Assembly (NCBI GenBank): GCA_037127315.1
Contig: JBBBDQ010001294.1
Location: 381,001-445,000, forward strand
DNA length: 64,000 nt
Direction of reading: 5' to 3'
Origin: Ascarosepion bandense
Taxonomy: Eukaryota > Mollusca > Cephalopoda > Sepiida > Sepiidae
Position 1 is the stretch's first letter. Every line of letters begins with the position of its first letter. The translations under genes and the position numbers were made by a program. The notes under the pieces were generated by a model. That model saw only the letters and a list, made by a program, of their open reading frames with translations. It did not search any database and was not told where the DNA came from. Below are positions 1 through 10,480 of this stretch, one piece after another.

Positions 1-592
1 GGTGTACAAATATGATATCTGGTAATAATTCAATAGATTTATCAAAAAGACTGGAAAATGAAGACTGGGTAGCTCCAGCCCATATATGGCAGCAGTACTC
101 CATTTTAGGCCTGATCTGGTTCTTGTAATGATAGGGGGTAGTCTATGATTGGTGTTTGTTTTGTGGTGTACAAATATGATATCTGGTAATAATTCAATAG
201 AGTTATCAAATAGATTGGAACGTGAAGGCTGTGTAGCTCCAGCCCATACATGGCAGCAATACTCCATTTTCAGTCTGATCTGGTTCTTGTAATGGTAGAG
301 GGTAGTCTATGATTGGTGCTTGTTTTGTGGTGTACGAATATGATATCTGGTAATAATTCAATAGATTTATCAAATAGACTGGAAAGTGAAGACTGGGTAG
401 CTCCAGCCCATATATGGCAGCAGTACTCTATTTTAGGCCTGATCTAGTTCTTGTAATGGTAGAGGATAATCTATGATTGGTCTTTGTTTTGTGGTGTACA
501 AATATGATATCTGGTAATAATTCAATAGATTTATCAAATAGGCTGGAAAGTGAAGATTGGGCAACTCCTGCCCATGTATGTATTGATCCATC
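1..592 (-). repeat. 164-bp tandem array derived from LINE RT
   Basis: The phrase ggtgtacaaatatgatatct (or a one-base variant) starts at 1, 165, 329 and 493, an exact 164-bp spacing, giving about 3.6 units that differ by a few substitutions. Read on the minus strand, each unit encodes the jockey-type RT C-terminal stretch KMEYCCHIWAGATQSS followed by FDKSIELLPDIIFVHH. The array is therefore an amplified segment of the LINE C family, which recurs at 31924-32330. The last unit fades near 592 into more of the same LINE. No function is suggested. Confidence 0.85.
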
Positions 593-700
593 ACTATAGA
601 GGATAACCGGAAGAGTCAAGTAAATGACCATTTTTCCAGCATCTTTAACGACAGATTGTATGTTTGATATTCGCTTTGGATTGAGCTTATGTTCCAATAT
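593..700 (-). mobile_element. LINE C (jockey-like) RT fragment
   Basis: The minus strand reads NPKRISNIQSVVKDAGKMV. This matches the stretch KDAGKRISSFYHASKYW of the other LINE C copy at 33934-34137, which lies just N-terminal to the segment amplified in the tandem array. It is a relic without a start or an intact domain. Bases 701-877 hold nothing I recognise. Confidence 0.6.
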
Positions 701-877
701 ATTCTCAAGGGATGAGACTTCCTTAGAAGAACATTATTGGTAATAGTTCTAGTATCAAATCCATGTTTAAAAAAATAAAAAATTATTTATGTCTTAGCTT
801 CAAAATAGTGGCTGCGATGTTGAGGTGCTGAAAAGTTATTATTGCAACCCTGAATGAAATATTTTTCAACCATGAAA

Positions 878-1246
878 TATGTTTTTTTTTTTAAATTTGT
901 TTCACCCCAAGAACTGGCAATAAAAGCCACTAAAATGCTAGAGATTACTGAGAAAAAAAAACAAAGACGAGCAAATAAAAAGAACATGATTCTAAGAGAC
1001 AGAAGCTGATTGATGATGCATTTACATTTTGGAAGACCACAGTTGGCAAGAAAGCAAGAAGCCAGAAGTGAGTCTCATAAGTGCAAGAGAAGAAACTTTT
1101 AGAATAGAACTTATGTTAACCATTAGCTATTTCAACAGGGAACCTAGATGCCAATCTAGCACTGCACTTACATTCATGGTGTTTGAGTAATAATGAGAAA
1201 AGCTCGTCAGAACAATTACCATGAAAATATTTATAGACAAGGCACA
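878..1246 (-). mobile_element. LINE A 3' end, interrupted (part 1)
   Basis: A T-run is followed by a variant of the family-wide tail (aatcatttcaccccaagca on this strand, i.e. the reverse complement of the LINE A 3' terminus). C-terminal ORF2 remnants follow, such as the sequence behind SNSFFSRTS. The element is split by the family F insertion and resumes at 1660. Confidence 0.7.
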
Positions 1247-1659
1247 AGGAATAGTATTTACATTATTCGGACTATTGTCCTCATCTTTGCTCCCATTTGT
1301 ACATTTCAGCCATTGTATGCTCTGGTCTTATTCAGGTGCTAGGAATTTTGAACTGAACCCTTTATTACAATCACTGGGGTATATGAACTTCATTCCTTGT
1401 GTAAAGCCTTGATTGGAAATCATTAGTTATCTCCCTCTAACCCAGCAAGTTACTTGTTCATCACTGCTGTAGCCTGGTATTGAACTCACAACTCTAAGAA
1501 TCAAGGCAGGAACTAACCAACATCTATATCTGCTAAGCCATATGTCCTGAAGAAGGCCAGAGCATACAACGGCCAAATCATACACATGGCAACAAAGATG
1601 AGGACAATAGTTTGAATAATGTAAATACTCCCTCATTTCAGAACTATAAACAAATACTA
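1247..1659 (-). mobile_element. Family F element: inverted-repeat transposon with tRNA-like core
   Basis: The two ends are inverted copies about 80-100 nt long. The left reads tttacattattcggactatt and the right ends with the reverse complement of a close variant. The 8-bp aaggcaca flanks it at 1239-1246 and 1660-1667 as a target-site duplication inside LINE A. On the minus strand the core holds ttggttagttcctg (A-box-like) and gagttgtgagttcaatacc (B-box-like). TIRs plus an 8-bp duplication suggest a hAT-like nonautonomous element, while the core looks like a Pol III promoter. It is probably a MITE that swallowed, or co-evolved with, a tRNA-derived SINE. No coding capacity is seen. Confidence 0.65.
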
Positions 1660-1740
1660 AAGGCACAGGGAAGCAGAGATGCCGGATCAGAACTTATAAC
1701 ATCACAGATTCTTCTTTGAATTTTGTCGGGAATCTCTAGA
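1660..1740 (-). mobile_element. LINE A remainder (part 2)
   Basis: The sequence resumes at the duplicated aaggcaca with the LINE A segment agatgccggatcagaac...ttgtcgggaatctctaga. The same segment occurs at about 17730-17800 and 62505-62560. It fades after about 1740. Confidence 0.6.
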
Positions 1741-2089
1741 TGCATAACAGATTCCACATATTCACCTCATAGTTCAATACACTTGGCACATCATTTCTTA
1801 AAAAGAAATTTAACTCTTCAAAACAGATTCTGATGTTCAGTCATTGAAATACAGATCTTTTGCTTTCAGCCAGAAACCATTTGAAAATTTTCTCTTTTCA
1901 AACTTTTTAAGGTATAGAAATGGGAAATAGTGAAATGGAATAAGATATCAGTAACATGGATGGTCTATTCACTCAAATTCCAATTTCTTCAAAACATTCA
2001 TTGTCTTGTCAACTCTGTGAGCAGGTGCATTTTCTGCAATAAAAGGACACCTTTCTGAAGTTTCCATCACCATTTTTTTCTTTTAATAT
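1741..2089. other. Unassigned AT-rich stretch
   Basis: No repeat of the families recognised here, RNA gene or coding segment is visible. Frames are short and broken. Confidence 0.5.
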
Positions 2090-3335
2090 CTTCTAAAAAT
2101 CAGTACATCAAGTTAGCGCAATATTCTGCTTGATCTTTCTCAATGTGATCACCAAATGCATTTCATATCCAAGAAACCTGTGGCTTTCTGTCCTTTGACT
2201 ATTTGATTCTTCAAGCCCCCTAAAAAACCCATGGCACTATGCTAACTGGTTATTCTTTCTGATTATAGTTATCAAAATGAATTCCTTACTCAAGTGAGTC
2301 CTTAATTCTCTAAGCCCTCTTTTCTTAAGATACAAGCCAAGTGTCTTTCTGATTTTAACTATAAGTATCTTCTTAGTTTTTATTTTTATCCTAAAAAACC
2401 TTAACATTATTTTTGCTGGTTGATCTTTCTGAATACAATCATCAATATGCATTTGTTATAATCTTCCTAAAACCAGATCTTCCACCGCTGACTGGAAGCG
2501 AACATTCTGAAACCCTAAAAAATGCTCATCAGCTCCACACACAACTTTCATTTTACTTACACACTCAAAGAAAAATACAATCCAAAATTTCCAACCAATA
2601 ACACTCACTCCAGTCTAAAGGGAAAAAAAAGTTAAAGCCAATAGAAACGATATAAAAAGCCATCAAAGGGACATCTTCTGCACTAGTCTGGCACAACAGT
2701 TAGAATACACAATGTTTGTCGAAACACGATGTCCCATTTCCAAAAACAACCCACCAAATTCATCACCACAGTAAGTAACAGCTCACTCTTTCTCTCCTGC
2801 CATATGCCTCTGCAGACAACTTTTACAATTCTGCTTATCTCTTTCTTTCAACTAAAGACATATTTACACCAATTTCCATTTGGTTTATTTTTGCATTAAT
2901 ACATTTGTTTATTTCTTAAACCTTCCTCATTTCTTCTTTATTGTGCCACCATGCATTTCATATAAAGCATTTCTTACCCAAATGAGCTTTTAATTCTCCA
3001 GTCCCTCCCCCCTTAAAATATAAGCCAACTGTCATTCTGGTTTTAACTATAAGTATCTTCTTAGTTTCTATTTTTTATCCTAAAAACCTATGACATTACT
3101 TTAACTGGTTGATCTTTCTAAATATAAATATATATATAAATCAATATACATTTCTTTTAATTTTTTAAGTTTTAATCCTTCAAGCCCTCTTTCCATAAAA
3201 GATGTCCTATAGATTTTAACTCTTTTTCTGATTTTAACTAAAAGTCTCCATTTTTATTTCAAGAAACCTCTAAAAAACATTAAAGTAGTATTCTACATTA
3301 ACTGTTTGATTTGAGAATCATATATTCTATATTCA
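2090..3335. repeat. Diverged direct repeats of unknown family
   Basis: The motif ctgattttaactataagtat followed by cttcttagttt and atccta-aaaacc recurs at about 2350, 3040 and (more diverged) 3225. Each is preceded by aattctc-aagccctc and followed by ggttgatctttct. This indicates three or so related units in direct order. No coding frame or terminal repeat identifies the source. Confidence 0.5.
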
Positions 3336-3339
3336 CTAT

Positions 3340-4110
3340 TTGTTTCTAGATTGCAAAATGGAAATTAGGCATTTCCATACAAAAAAAAACATTTGGTATT
3401 CATTGATCGAACAGCCAGTACAAGTTTTGGTTGAAATTATAAAATCTTTCTCTTAAAACAATTTTTTATTAAAACAGGTTTCTTGTGTACTGTAGTTATT
3501 ATCACCTTTTCCAATACTGTTGGAATTTTACTTCTTAATCTTTTATTTGAAGTGTTGTGAAATGTCAACATCTTGATTATACCATTATTTTCTTTATGAG
3601 TTACATCCATTTAAGTTGTTGCTGCTGGTGATAGTCCCCAAGTGATACAGTTTCTCTAATTTGGTAGAGTTCTTTATTTTTGATTTTGCAGCACCAGTCT
3701 ACAATGTTAAAAACTATGCCAACACACACAAGCTTCTCTTGCTCAAAGCCTTTTTTCATCATTGATCTTAGGAAGTGTTTGTATTCTGTTAACTTTTCAG
3801 ATATTTTTTAACAGGTTTGGCATTATGATTGACATCCATATGAAAGTCTTGATCTGACAAAATTATTTAAGACCACAACTCAGATACCCTGGTTGATGTT
3901 TTAATTTCATAGCAGTTTGTGATGCTGGGTGAAGATAACTCTGACACCAGCCTATTCTCTGCTCAATTTCTTTTTCTCCTATATTAAATTTGTTATAACA
4001 GATATATATAATGAGCAATCTGATGCGTTTAGTATTTTCTAATTCCACAACCTGAATTTTTATGATGGGTTCAGGGTACTTACCATATTCACCAAACTGC
4101 ATTTTTTATC
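3340..4110 (-). repeat. Family G interspersed repeat (copy 1)
   Basis: Matches 36690-38130 over several blocks: catttggtattcattg..., agcaccag-ctacaa, ggtttggcat...gacatc-atatgaaagtc, and ccta-tattaaat-tgttataac. The first ~110 bp also matches the interior of the TTAA-flanked MITE at 19959. Minus-strand frames of both G copies align weakly (VLEKVITT versus LERVITAN; SMNTKCFF versus FMNAKCFL), suggesting decayed coding sequence of an unidentified transposon. Confidence 0.5.
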
Positions 4111-4189
4111 CAGAAAACATGTGGCCTTTTGAATTATAGGTGTTGAATTTCTTTGGACATGAGGAACACAGATGCTATTATAGTAAATC

Positions 4190-6915
4190 CTGATAAAAAA
4201 TAAAAGATAAAAATAAGATATATAAGCAAAACTGAAAAGAATTAAAGTAAGGTATTTGGACTTTCTTTTAAAACCCTTATCTCTTTCTATCTCTCTCTCT
4301 CTCTAAACTTATTTCTATACTTCTCTCAACTAATGAGAATGCAACCCTGAAATAAAAAGAGGAAGAAGCAGAAACTGAACTCAGCCAAAAAATGCCACAA
4401 GTTTGTAGAAACAAAAACTTACTAATTTATGGCTGAAAACTCACAAAAATCAAGGAGGCTCTACACATAACTTCTGTTATAAAAAAAAATTAAAAAGAAA
4501 GGAATTCCAAAAGATAAAATAATTTTAGACAATCAAAAAAATTGATACAAAGAGTCTTTTGACGCTAACTGAAACCAATGTTTACACCAGAACATCAAAG
4601 CCTAGTCAAAAGGATATACGGTGAGTGACATGTCTGAGTCAGAAACAGTGAGGATGGCAGGAGAGGATGGAACAAAAGAACAGTACTGCAGAGAAACCAG
4701 TTATGCATGTCTAGTGAATAAATAATTAAAAGGTCATCTGCTAATGATAATTCTTCCATACTTAGGGGTGAGAAAATACAGTAGATTGACACTGACCTAT
4801 TTCTAAGATTACTACAACTACTGTAAAATGCTAACTTCCAAACTCTCTAATAACAGGTTGAAACAGATATTTCTCCAGACCACTGCTAATATCCACCTTA
4901 TAAATGAACATTATGCTACATTGGATACAAAAGGACTCACGCTAAATAAAATAAATCATTTTATTATTTCGTTTTATTTCAAAGTTTCTAATAAAGGAAA
5001 TCTTACTACCTAACTTTACTGGTAACCCCCTGCATGATCACATTCATCCACACTTGTTATCCCCTGCAAAAACACCATCTACCAATTGAAAGATCATTTA
5101 AGTTTGAGGTAATTTATTAGTAGGGTAGAGTAAGTCTTTATAAAAATAAAATATATAAGAAAAAATAAAAATAATTCAAATTAAAATAAGGCATTGCATT
5201 TTCCTTTAAAACCCTTGCCTCTTTATTTCTCTCTCTCTCAATACTTCTCTCAACTTACAAGAAAACAACCTTCAAATAATAAGAGATAGAAGAAAAGACA
5301 AAAATTTATCCCAAAACAATGGAAGTTCACAAGAGCTTATTTGCGATTGAAAAGTACCAAAAATCAGAGAGGGACCATGCATAAGTTCTGTTATAAAAAA
5401 AAAGAAAGGAATCTTGAAAAATAAAATAATTTGGCAAGTCAAAACATTGACTCGTTGATGTTTGCCAAAATAACGTTCATGCCAATTTCTCGAGCATGAT
5501 CAAAAAAATATAAATCTGATACTTCTGGGCTAGTAGCAGAAAAAACAGCAAAAGAGGATGCAACAAGAGAATGCTAACATATAGAAACCAGCTATGCATG
5601 ATGCATGGAGAAATATTTACAAGTCATCCATTACTAAGAAAAAAGACAAATTGACACTGATCTAATTTCTCACATTACTTCTAACCTTATCATGGTCTTA
5701 CTTCAAAACAATCACTAAAGAAGTTTTCTCCAGAGTGTTACCAATATTTGCCTTATTAAGAACCCTTTTACTCTGTTGAATACCAAAGGATTCACTCATC
5801 ACTCTAAAGAAAATAAATAAAAAATATATTATTTTATATCCTTAAGTCAGTTTGTTTTATTCCAAAGATTCCAGTAAAGCAAATCTTACCAGCCTTACTA
5901 AGATGACTACAACTATTGTCAGGTGCTGACTCCAAATTCTTGAATACTGGGCTAAAACAGACATTTCTCCAGACTGCTACTGTAACACCCCAACGGTCCG
6001 TCCGAACAATTTCCTCCGGCGGCCGTTCTCCACGCTGTGATGTTGCCGGGAGTTTGTTGAAAATGTCGGCCGAACAGCTGGGGGTACAAGATTGAACTAT
6101 AAGGAACGAACTTCCACAACTTGGATGAGTTGAAAGGATGCTTTATTCGTTTAGAGTTAGCCTTTTCGGTTGGGGCAGGCGAATGTGACACACAGCTCTA
6201 ACTCTAATTAATGGAGATCAACAAATCCGAACTGAACGAAACAAGACGAACGGAGGTCCTTACTTCAAGCTCGCACCCAGCTGAACTCAACTTCACTTAA
6301 CTGACTCTCTCACTTAACTGACTTCTATTTATTTAAATGAATCCGGAAATCCAGAAATCCGGAAATGCTTTAGACCACCGGTGACAAACATTGGCGACTG
6401 TAAGTCTGAAATTTCAGTTATCTTTTTTTTTTCTTAATAAAGCTTCCGCCGGAAAATTCTTAATGTGTGGTCAAGATACAGTAAAGGACAGCCTTTGACC
6501 GGGTCATTCAAAAACCTACCTGCTGAACTTTATCTCTTTATCACATTAAATCACTGAGTCAAATATTTACCGGAAGAGTGGTAGGATTTAAAACAGTAAT
6601 CGGATACCGTTGTCTCTTCCACAATTTTCCTCATAAAAGAAAAAGCGTTTATTTATTTATTTTTTCCTCTTCTTTTTCACTTTTGTTAAATATGTTTTTA
6701 AACTATTTTCTATTCTAATCTATTTTCTATTTTAATCTATCATAATAAAATACATATATGCCTAGTTATCATGTCATCTCTGCTATATTAACAAACTTTT
6801 TCCTCCACTGAATACCAAAGGACTCACATATCAGTCTAAAGAAAATAAATAAAAATATATTATTTATTTTTAATAAGTCAGTTTGTTTTATTCTCTAAGT
6901 TTCCAATAAAATGAT
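4190..6915. repeat. Family H: three diverged tandem copies of a ~0.8-kb segment
   Basis: Copy 1 (4190-5010) and copy 2 (5140-5890) share in order: ttttaaaacccttatctctt, tacttctctcaact, acttctgttataaaaaa, agaaaccag-tatgcatg, attgacactgacctaattt, tttctccaga, and aaaggactcac. Copy 3 starts near 5895 (aagatgactacaact) but lacks the front part. It is split by an insertion at 5980-6779 and resumes with taccaaaggactcacatatc. Divergence between copies is substantial, so the duplication is old. No gene is recognised. Confidence 0.6.
5980..6779 (+). mobile_element. GC-richer LTR-like insertion in repeat H
   Basis: Repeat H copy 3 is interrupted here, with ctgcta at 5974-5979 and again at 6780-6785 as a possible 6-bp duplication. 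The insert opens TGTAACACCCC, is much richer in G+C than its surroundings, and has a TATA-like tatttatttaaat near 6327 and aataaa at about 6437. A possible CA terminus (ttccaca) lies near 6622, followed by AT-rich DNA. This is consistent with a solo or truncated LTR, but no second copy is present to prove the ends. No protein is recognised. Confidence 0.4.
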
Positions 6916-6934
6916 TATTCCACCACCTATCCAC

Positions 6935-7290
6935 ACTCATGACTTTCTGATGTAAACACAAATGCCCCACCATCACTACATAGACTGTTACTATAGCCTC
7001 CAGATTAAAGTGGCATAATCAAGTTTCATCAACAGTGATATGTCATTCCAAAATATCACTAAAAATACTGCAAAAATCAATTTTATAGTGTTTACTCAAA
7101 ATCAATTCAGGTCAGCATTCAAACATTTTGACACCCACTTGGCTAACAGCTTCTGCCTATACAGCTGATGATGAATTATAAACTCAATGCATTCTCTGGA
7201 TATTTGTAGTGTCTTGAATATTTTTTTTGGCCAAGATTTATCAATTGATCCAAATTTGGTAATGAAAATGATAAACATTTTCAAGAATTG
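6935..7290 (-). pseudogene. Decayed mariner transposase fragment
   Basis: Minus-strand translation gives RQKLLAKWVSKCLN, then, after stops and a gap, HITVDET and CHFNLEA, then QSM in another frame. In mariner (DD34D) transposases the order is L-R/K-K-L-x-A-R-W-V-P, then VTVDETW carrying the first catalytic D, then HxxPExKxQSMxW. The order and spacing fit, with frameshifts and stops. TIRs were not found. It is a dead relic. Confidence 0.6.
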
Positions 7291-7304
7291 ACAATGTTAA
7301 ATCT

Positions 7305-7560
7305 CTCCAAGGCTGTACTGCATCTCGGGTCTCCAAATTTCAACAATTATAGTTAGAACACTACTTCTTGAAAATTTAGTATGAGTGTTTTGTGTCACAT
7401 ATAGATTTCCTTTGTAGTTTACTATTGCAGGAAGGACAGCACAGAAAATTGTACACTTCCCCTGACATGTTTCAGTTAATAATTTGAAACAAGTTATAAA
7501 ATAAGCACAAGAGCCTTGCAAATTGGAATTTTAAAATACAAGTTTTAAGATGAGCTGAGA
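7305..7560 (-). repeat. Family K interspersed repeat
   Basis: The reverse complement matches 17945-18182 at several points (aggcccttgtg, aataatttgtttcaaa, gtaaactacaaagga, gtgttctaactataattgtt). A partial, more diverged block lies at 8110-8230 (tgctgcatcttgggtctg, atgagtggtttgtgccac). The family is not recognised. Confidence 0.5.
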
Positions 7561-8285
7561 ATTCTTTTAGACACTTTCTACTAGACTATGGAAGTTGGTT
7601 CTTTGTGTCATACTACACAATTTTTCACACCAGAATCTTTATCAGTTTATCATACATCCTTGCTTTAAATATTACTGTCACATCTATATTTAGAGATTCT
7701 TGATGTTGTGGCATGTTAGGGCCAGGCAGAAGGACACAGAAACAAGGAAGTAGGTTGAACCAGTGTATCAGAATGACAGAACATATGCTCAAAATAAAAA
7801 TGTTATTAATCAGCTGATAGAAATGACTGTTTGAACTGTCAAGTTACACTACAAGTTTTTGCCTCCCAGGAAGTCTCACAGGTTAGTATTTATGAAGAAG
7901 GGAGAGTTCATTCCAATGTAGATAGGGCACAATAACACTTGATAGTCTAAAGAAGAATCTCCAATGTTCTTGGTCCCGATATGGTATCTCGGCTTCAGTC
8001 TCTTTCACTGTTCTAACATAGCTTTCCTGTTGCTTTCTGTAAATAAATTCATGGTAATTGACCTAAATTAGGTTATGAAAATTATCAACTATTTGAAGAG
8101 TTGTCAATGTTGAAGTGCTGCATCTTGGGTCTGAAAATCTTAAAAGCATTGAGTATGTGTATGAGTGGTTTGTGCCACTTATGGATTTCAGTTCCATGAC
8201 CAGGTGTGATTGTAGGGTCACAGAGAATCTGATTACCTTAACAGTTACTTAATCTCCAGATTATAGAAAATGATTTAACTTAACA
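7561..8285. other. Mixed repeat debris
   Basis: Holds a plus-strand LINE A-like piece near 7940-8055 (aaagaagaatctccaatgtt ... ggtatctcggcttcagtc), also seen at 19820 and 61905, and the partial K repeat at 8110-8230. The rest is unassigned. Confidence 0.4.
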
Positions 8286-8289
8286 ATTC

Positions 8290-8431
8290 ATGTAAAATGA
8301 TGGAAAGCAAGAAGCTGGAAGAGAGTGAGACGTGAAAGAGAAGAAACTGTTAGCATAGACCTTATGATTACATCTAGCCATTTTAACGCTTAAACAATGA
8401 GACCTTGCCACCAGTCTAGTACAGCAGACTT
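8290..8431 (-). mobile_element. LINE A, outer layer of a triple nest (part 1)
   Basis: Contains the LINE A segment gagaagaaactgttagcata...ccagtctagtacagca, also seen at 17110-17195. The downstream continuation (agaacaattaacatgaaaat) is displaced to 13205 by a SINE and a copia element. Confidence 0.7.
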
Positions 8432-8616
8432 AAGTGCCACATGTGATAGACATAACTGATTGGGCAGAAGATTTTCTTGCAGTAGGTTGCCATTACTTGC
8501 TGTTGTAGACTGGTTGCCAACCAAAAGCATAGAACCCAAACTGTTATACTATTTAATGCATAGCTGGAGGGAGAAGTGGTGGATTAATACCTTTCCCAAT
8601 GTTATTTGTAAGTGAA
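8432..8616 (-). mobile_element. tRNA-derived SINE, 3' part, split by copia
   Basis: Contains the reverse-complement SINE body: aagtgccacatgtgatag, gattgggcagaagat, gtaggttgccattac, agactggttgccaacc, aatacctttcccaa. It stops at the copia LTR. The missing tRNA-like part reappears at 13105-13204, so the two are halves of one SINE. Confidence 0.8.
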
Positions 8617-8782
8617 TGTTTAGAACATAGCAAACAACTACAAGACATGTCGGGAGAAGAAGATTTATTTATCAATATTCATACATTGTGTGGTTCCAAA
8701 CAGTATGGCTACCCTCACGTTGCCGGCTGAATCCTCCCTCCTTCATAGAGATGAAAAGAAAAACAACTCATGTTGTTTAACA
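8617..8782 (-). repeat. 3' LTR of the copia element
   Basis: Direct repeat of 12936-13104. Shared words include agcaaacaactacaa, tttatttat, attcataca-tgtgtggtt, ccaaaca, ggctgaatcc and atgttgtttaa. On the minus strand it runs TGTTAAACAACATG ... CTAAACA. Confidence 0.85.
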
Positions 8783-8815
8783 GTTCTTCCTCTTTTTTCT
8801 TTCTTTTTCTTTGTT
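8783..8815 (-). promoter_or_regulatory. Polypurine tract of the copia element
   Basis: Immediately inside the 3' LTR the minus strand is an unbroken purine run (aaagaaaaaagaggaagaa, then c, then the LTR). This is the expected plus-strand DNA primer site. Confidence 0.75.
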
Positions 8816-8860
8816 TATATGATCCTGTGAAAAAGAGTTAAAAAATAAATATATTAAACA

Positions 8861-9330
8861 AATTCTTCCTTGGGCTCTGATATAAAGCCAAGGATTTTAA
8901 ATGATGGTACTCCTTTCTTGATTAAGGAGTCTGTGACTTGTTCATCAGTTGGTTTCCAAGAGAACTCTGCAATTTCCAGTTTGTCCATCATTTCTCTCAA
9001 AATGGTCATTTCAGTGCAAAGTCTCTTGTGCAAAATTTGTGTTGATGAATGTACCAAGTTATAGTGACAGAAATTGTCCATTTTGTATATGATCTTAACG
9101 TTCTCAGTTATATCTTTTAGCTGCAGTAGTTCCAATAATAGTTTTATGAAAAATAAGCAGGCTTCTGACAAGTCAACCATAGATAGTGTTCTGGCAGCCA
9201 GTGTACTTTTGACCACCTGTCTAATATGTTTGAATTACTTGGATATATTTATTATGATTTCCTACCAGGAAGAATATATAGCGTCCTTCAGATCCTCCAT
9301 CTGTCAAATTTACAAATAATGCAACAATTT
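8861..9330 (-). pseudogene. Copia RNase H domain remnant
   Basis: A 120-codon open stretch (8854-9216) encodes VKSTLAARTLSMVDLSEACL, KIIYKMDNFCHYNLVHSS and WKPTDEQVTDSLIKKGVPSF. These correspond to the copia RNase H motifs ExxAL, the catalytic D in DNxS/D, and QxADxLTKxL. The start Met is internal to the original polyprotein. Upstream continuity with RT is broken by stops. Confidence 0.8.
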
Positions 9331-9922
9331 TTTAGTTGCTCAAGGTTTCCTAAATCAGGAATGTCTATCTGGGATTTTTGATTTTTTGCTTTCTTAACTA
9401 TTCTATTGATTTGTTTTATACATTCTACATTTTTTGTTTTAGAATAAAGCTAACATCATAGCTTAAATTAGGTCTGGTTTGGGTGGCTAGCCAATTAAGT
9501 TGGCCAATAACTTTCCTGATTTCAGTTATTTCTGTTGTGGAAATCTTTTAGGTTCTTACCAGCTTCTAATTTCTTTACATATTCAATCTGTCCAAGTTTG
9601 ATATTTTCGCTACTTTTTTATATCTAATCCTATGTATAAGAATTCTTTAACTTTTTCAGATTTAACTACAAATATGTGACAAAGCCTGTCTATAATTCTC
9701 TCTGAAAGATCTCTGAAACTGCAAAGCAACAATCATCAATATGAGCAGCAATTATATCTTACAGTTTGTTTCCAAAACGTCATGTAAATATTGCCTGATC
9801 ATATTTTGAAGCTACCGCTCCTAACTTGATTAATTCCTTCTTGAGTGTTAGGAACCAGAACCTAAAAACATCAGTCAAGCCATATAAACATTTTGAGAGT
9901 ATACAAAAATATAACCCTGAGG

Positions 9923-9961
<39 letters not shown>

Positions 9962-10480
9962 CCCTTGGGAGGATCAAGATAAACCAGTCAATCCAATTGC
10001 TTGCTCTGCAGGAATGCACATCCAATGGTTGACTTCCATTACTGCCAATGCTATTTGTAAACCTTCTTTAGAGAAGGTGGGAGAATCATTCCTTATGCTG
10101 TTAGCGTCCCTATCCTGGAAGCCTTTTGCAACAAGTCTGGCTTTGTAGGTTTGTTTGCCATTAGAATTTTTCTTTGTGTAAATCCATCTTGTGGAATTTT
10201 TGGTTGACCTTGGTCAGGTACTTGGGCATACCCATTATTTTCAACCCAGTTTTGGAGTTCCTTATTTCTAGCTCCTTCCAGTTCCATTTTATCATTAGAG
10301 GAGGAAATCATAATATTTTCCTCATCTCAAAAAAATGTGTTCATGTTCAGTTTCCTCTGTCTCACTTGCTTGCCACTTTGATACCCTATGCTCAAAGTCC
10401 AGCCAAAATGGTTCACCCTGTCCAACGACCACATTCATCAAATGTTTGTTTTTGCCTCTTGCTTTGCCTGCCCTACTTAT
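9331..10480 (-). pseudogene. Copia reverse transcriptase remnant
   Basis: Minus-strand pieces include MDV near 10025, LSKCLYGLTDVFRFWFLTLK (the copia VxKLxKSLYGLKQAxRxW block) and, in a following frame near 9740, HIDDCCFA, the equivalent of the catalytic xVDD box. An (AT)n run splits the block just before SSGLYF, and several frameshifts separate the parts. It cannot encode a working enzyme. Confidence 0.78.
9925..9960. repeat. (AT)n microsatellite inside copia RT
   Basis: About 36 bp of TA repeats expanded within the decayed RT reading frame. It forms an artefactual IYIYIY stretch in translation. Confidence 0.9.
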
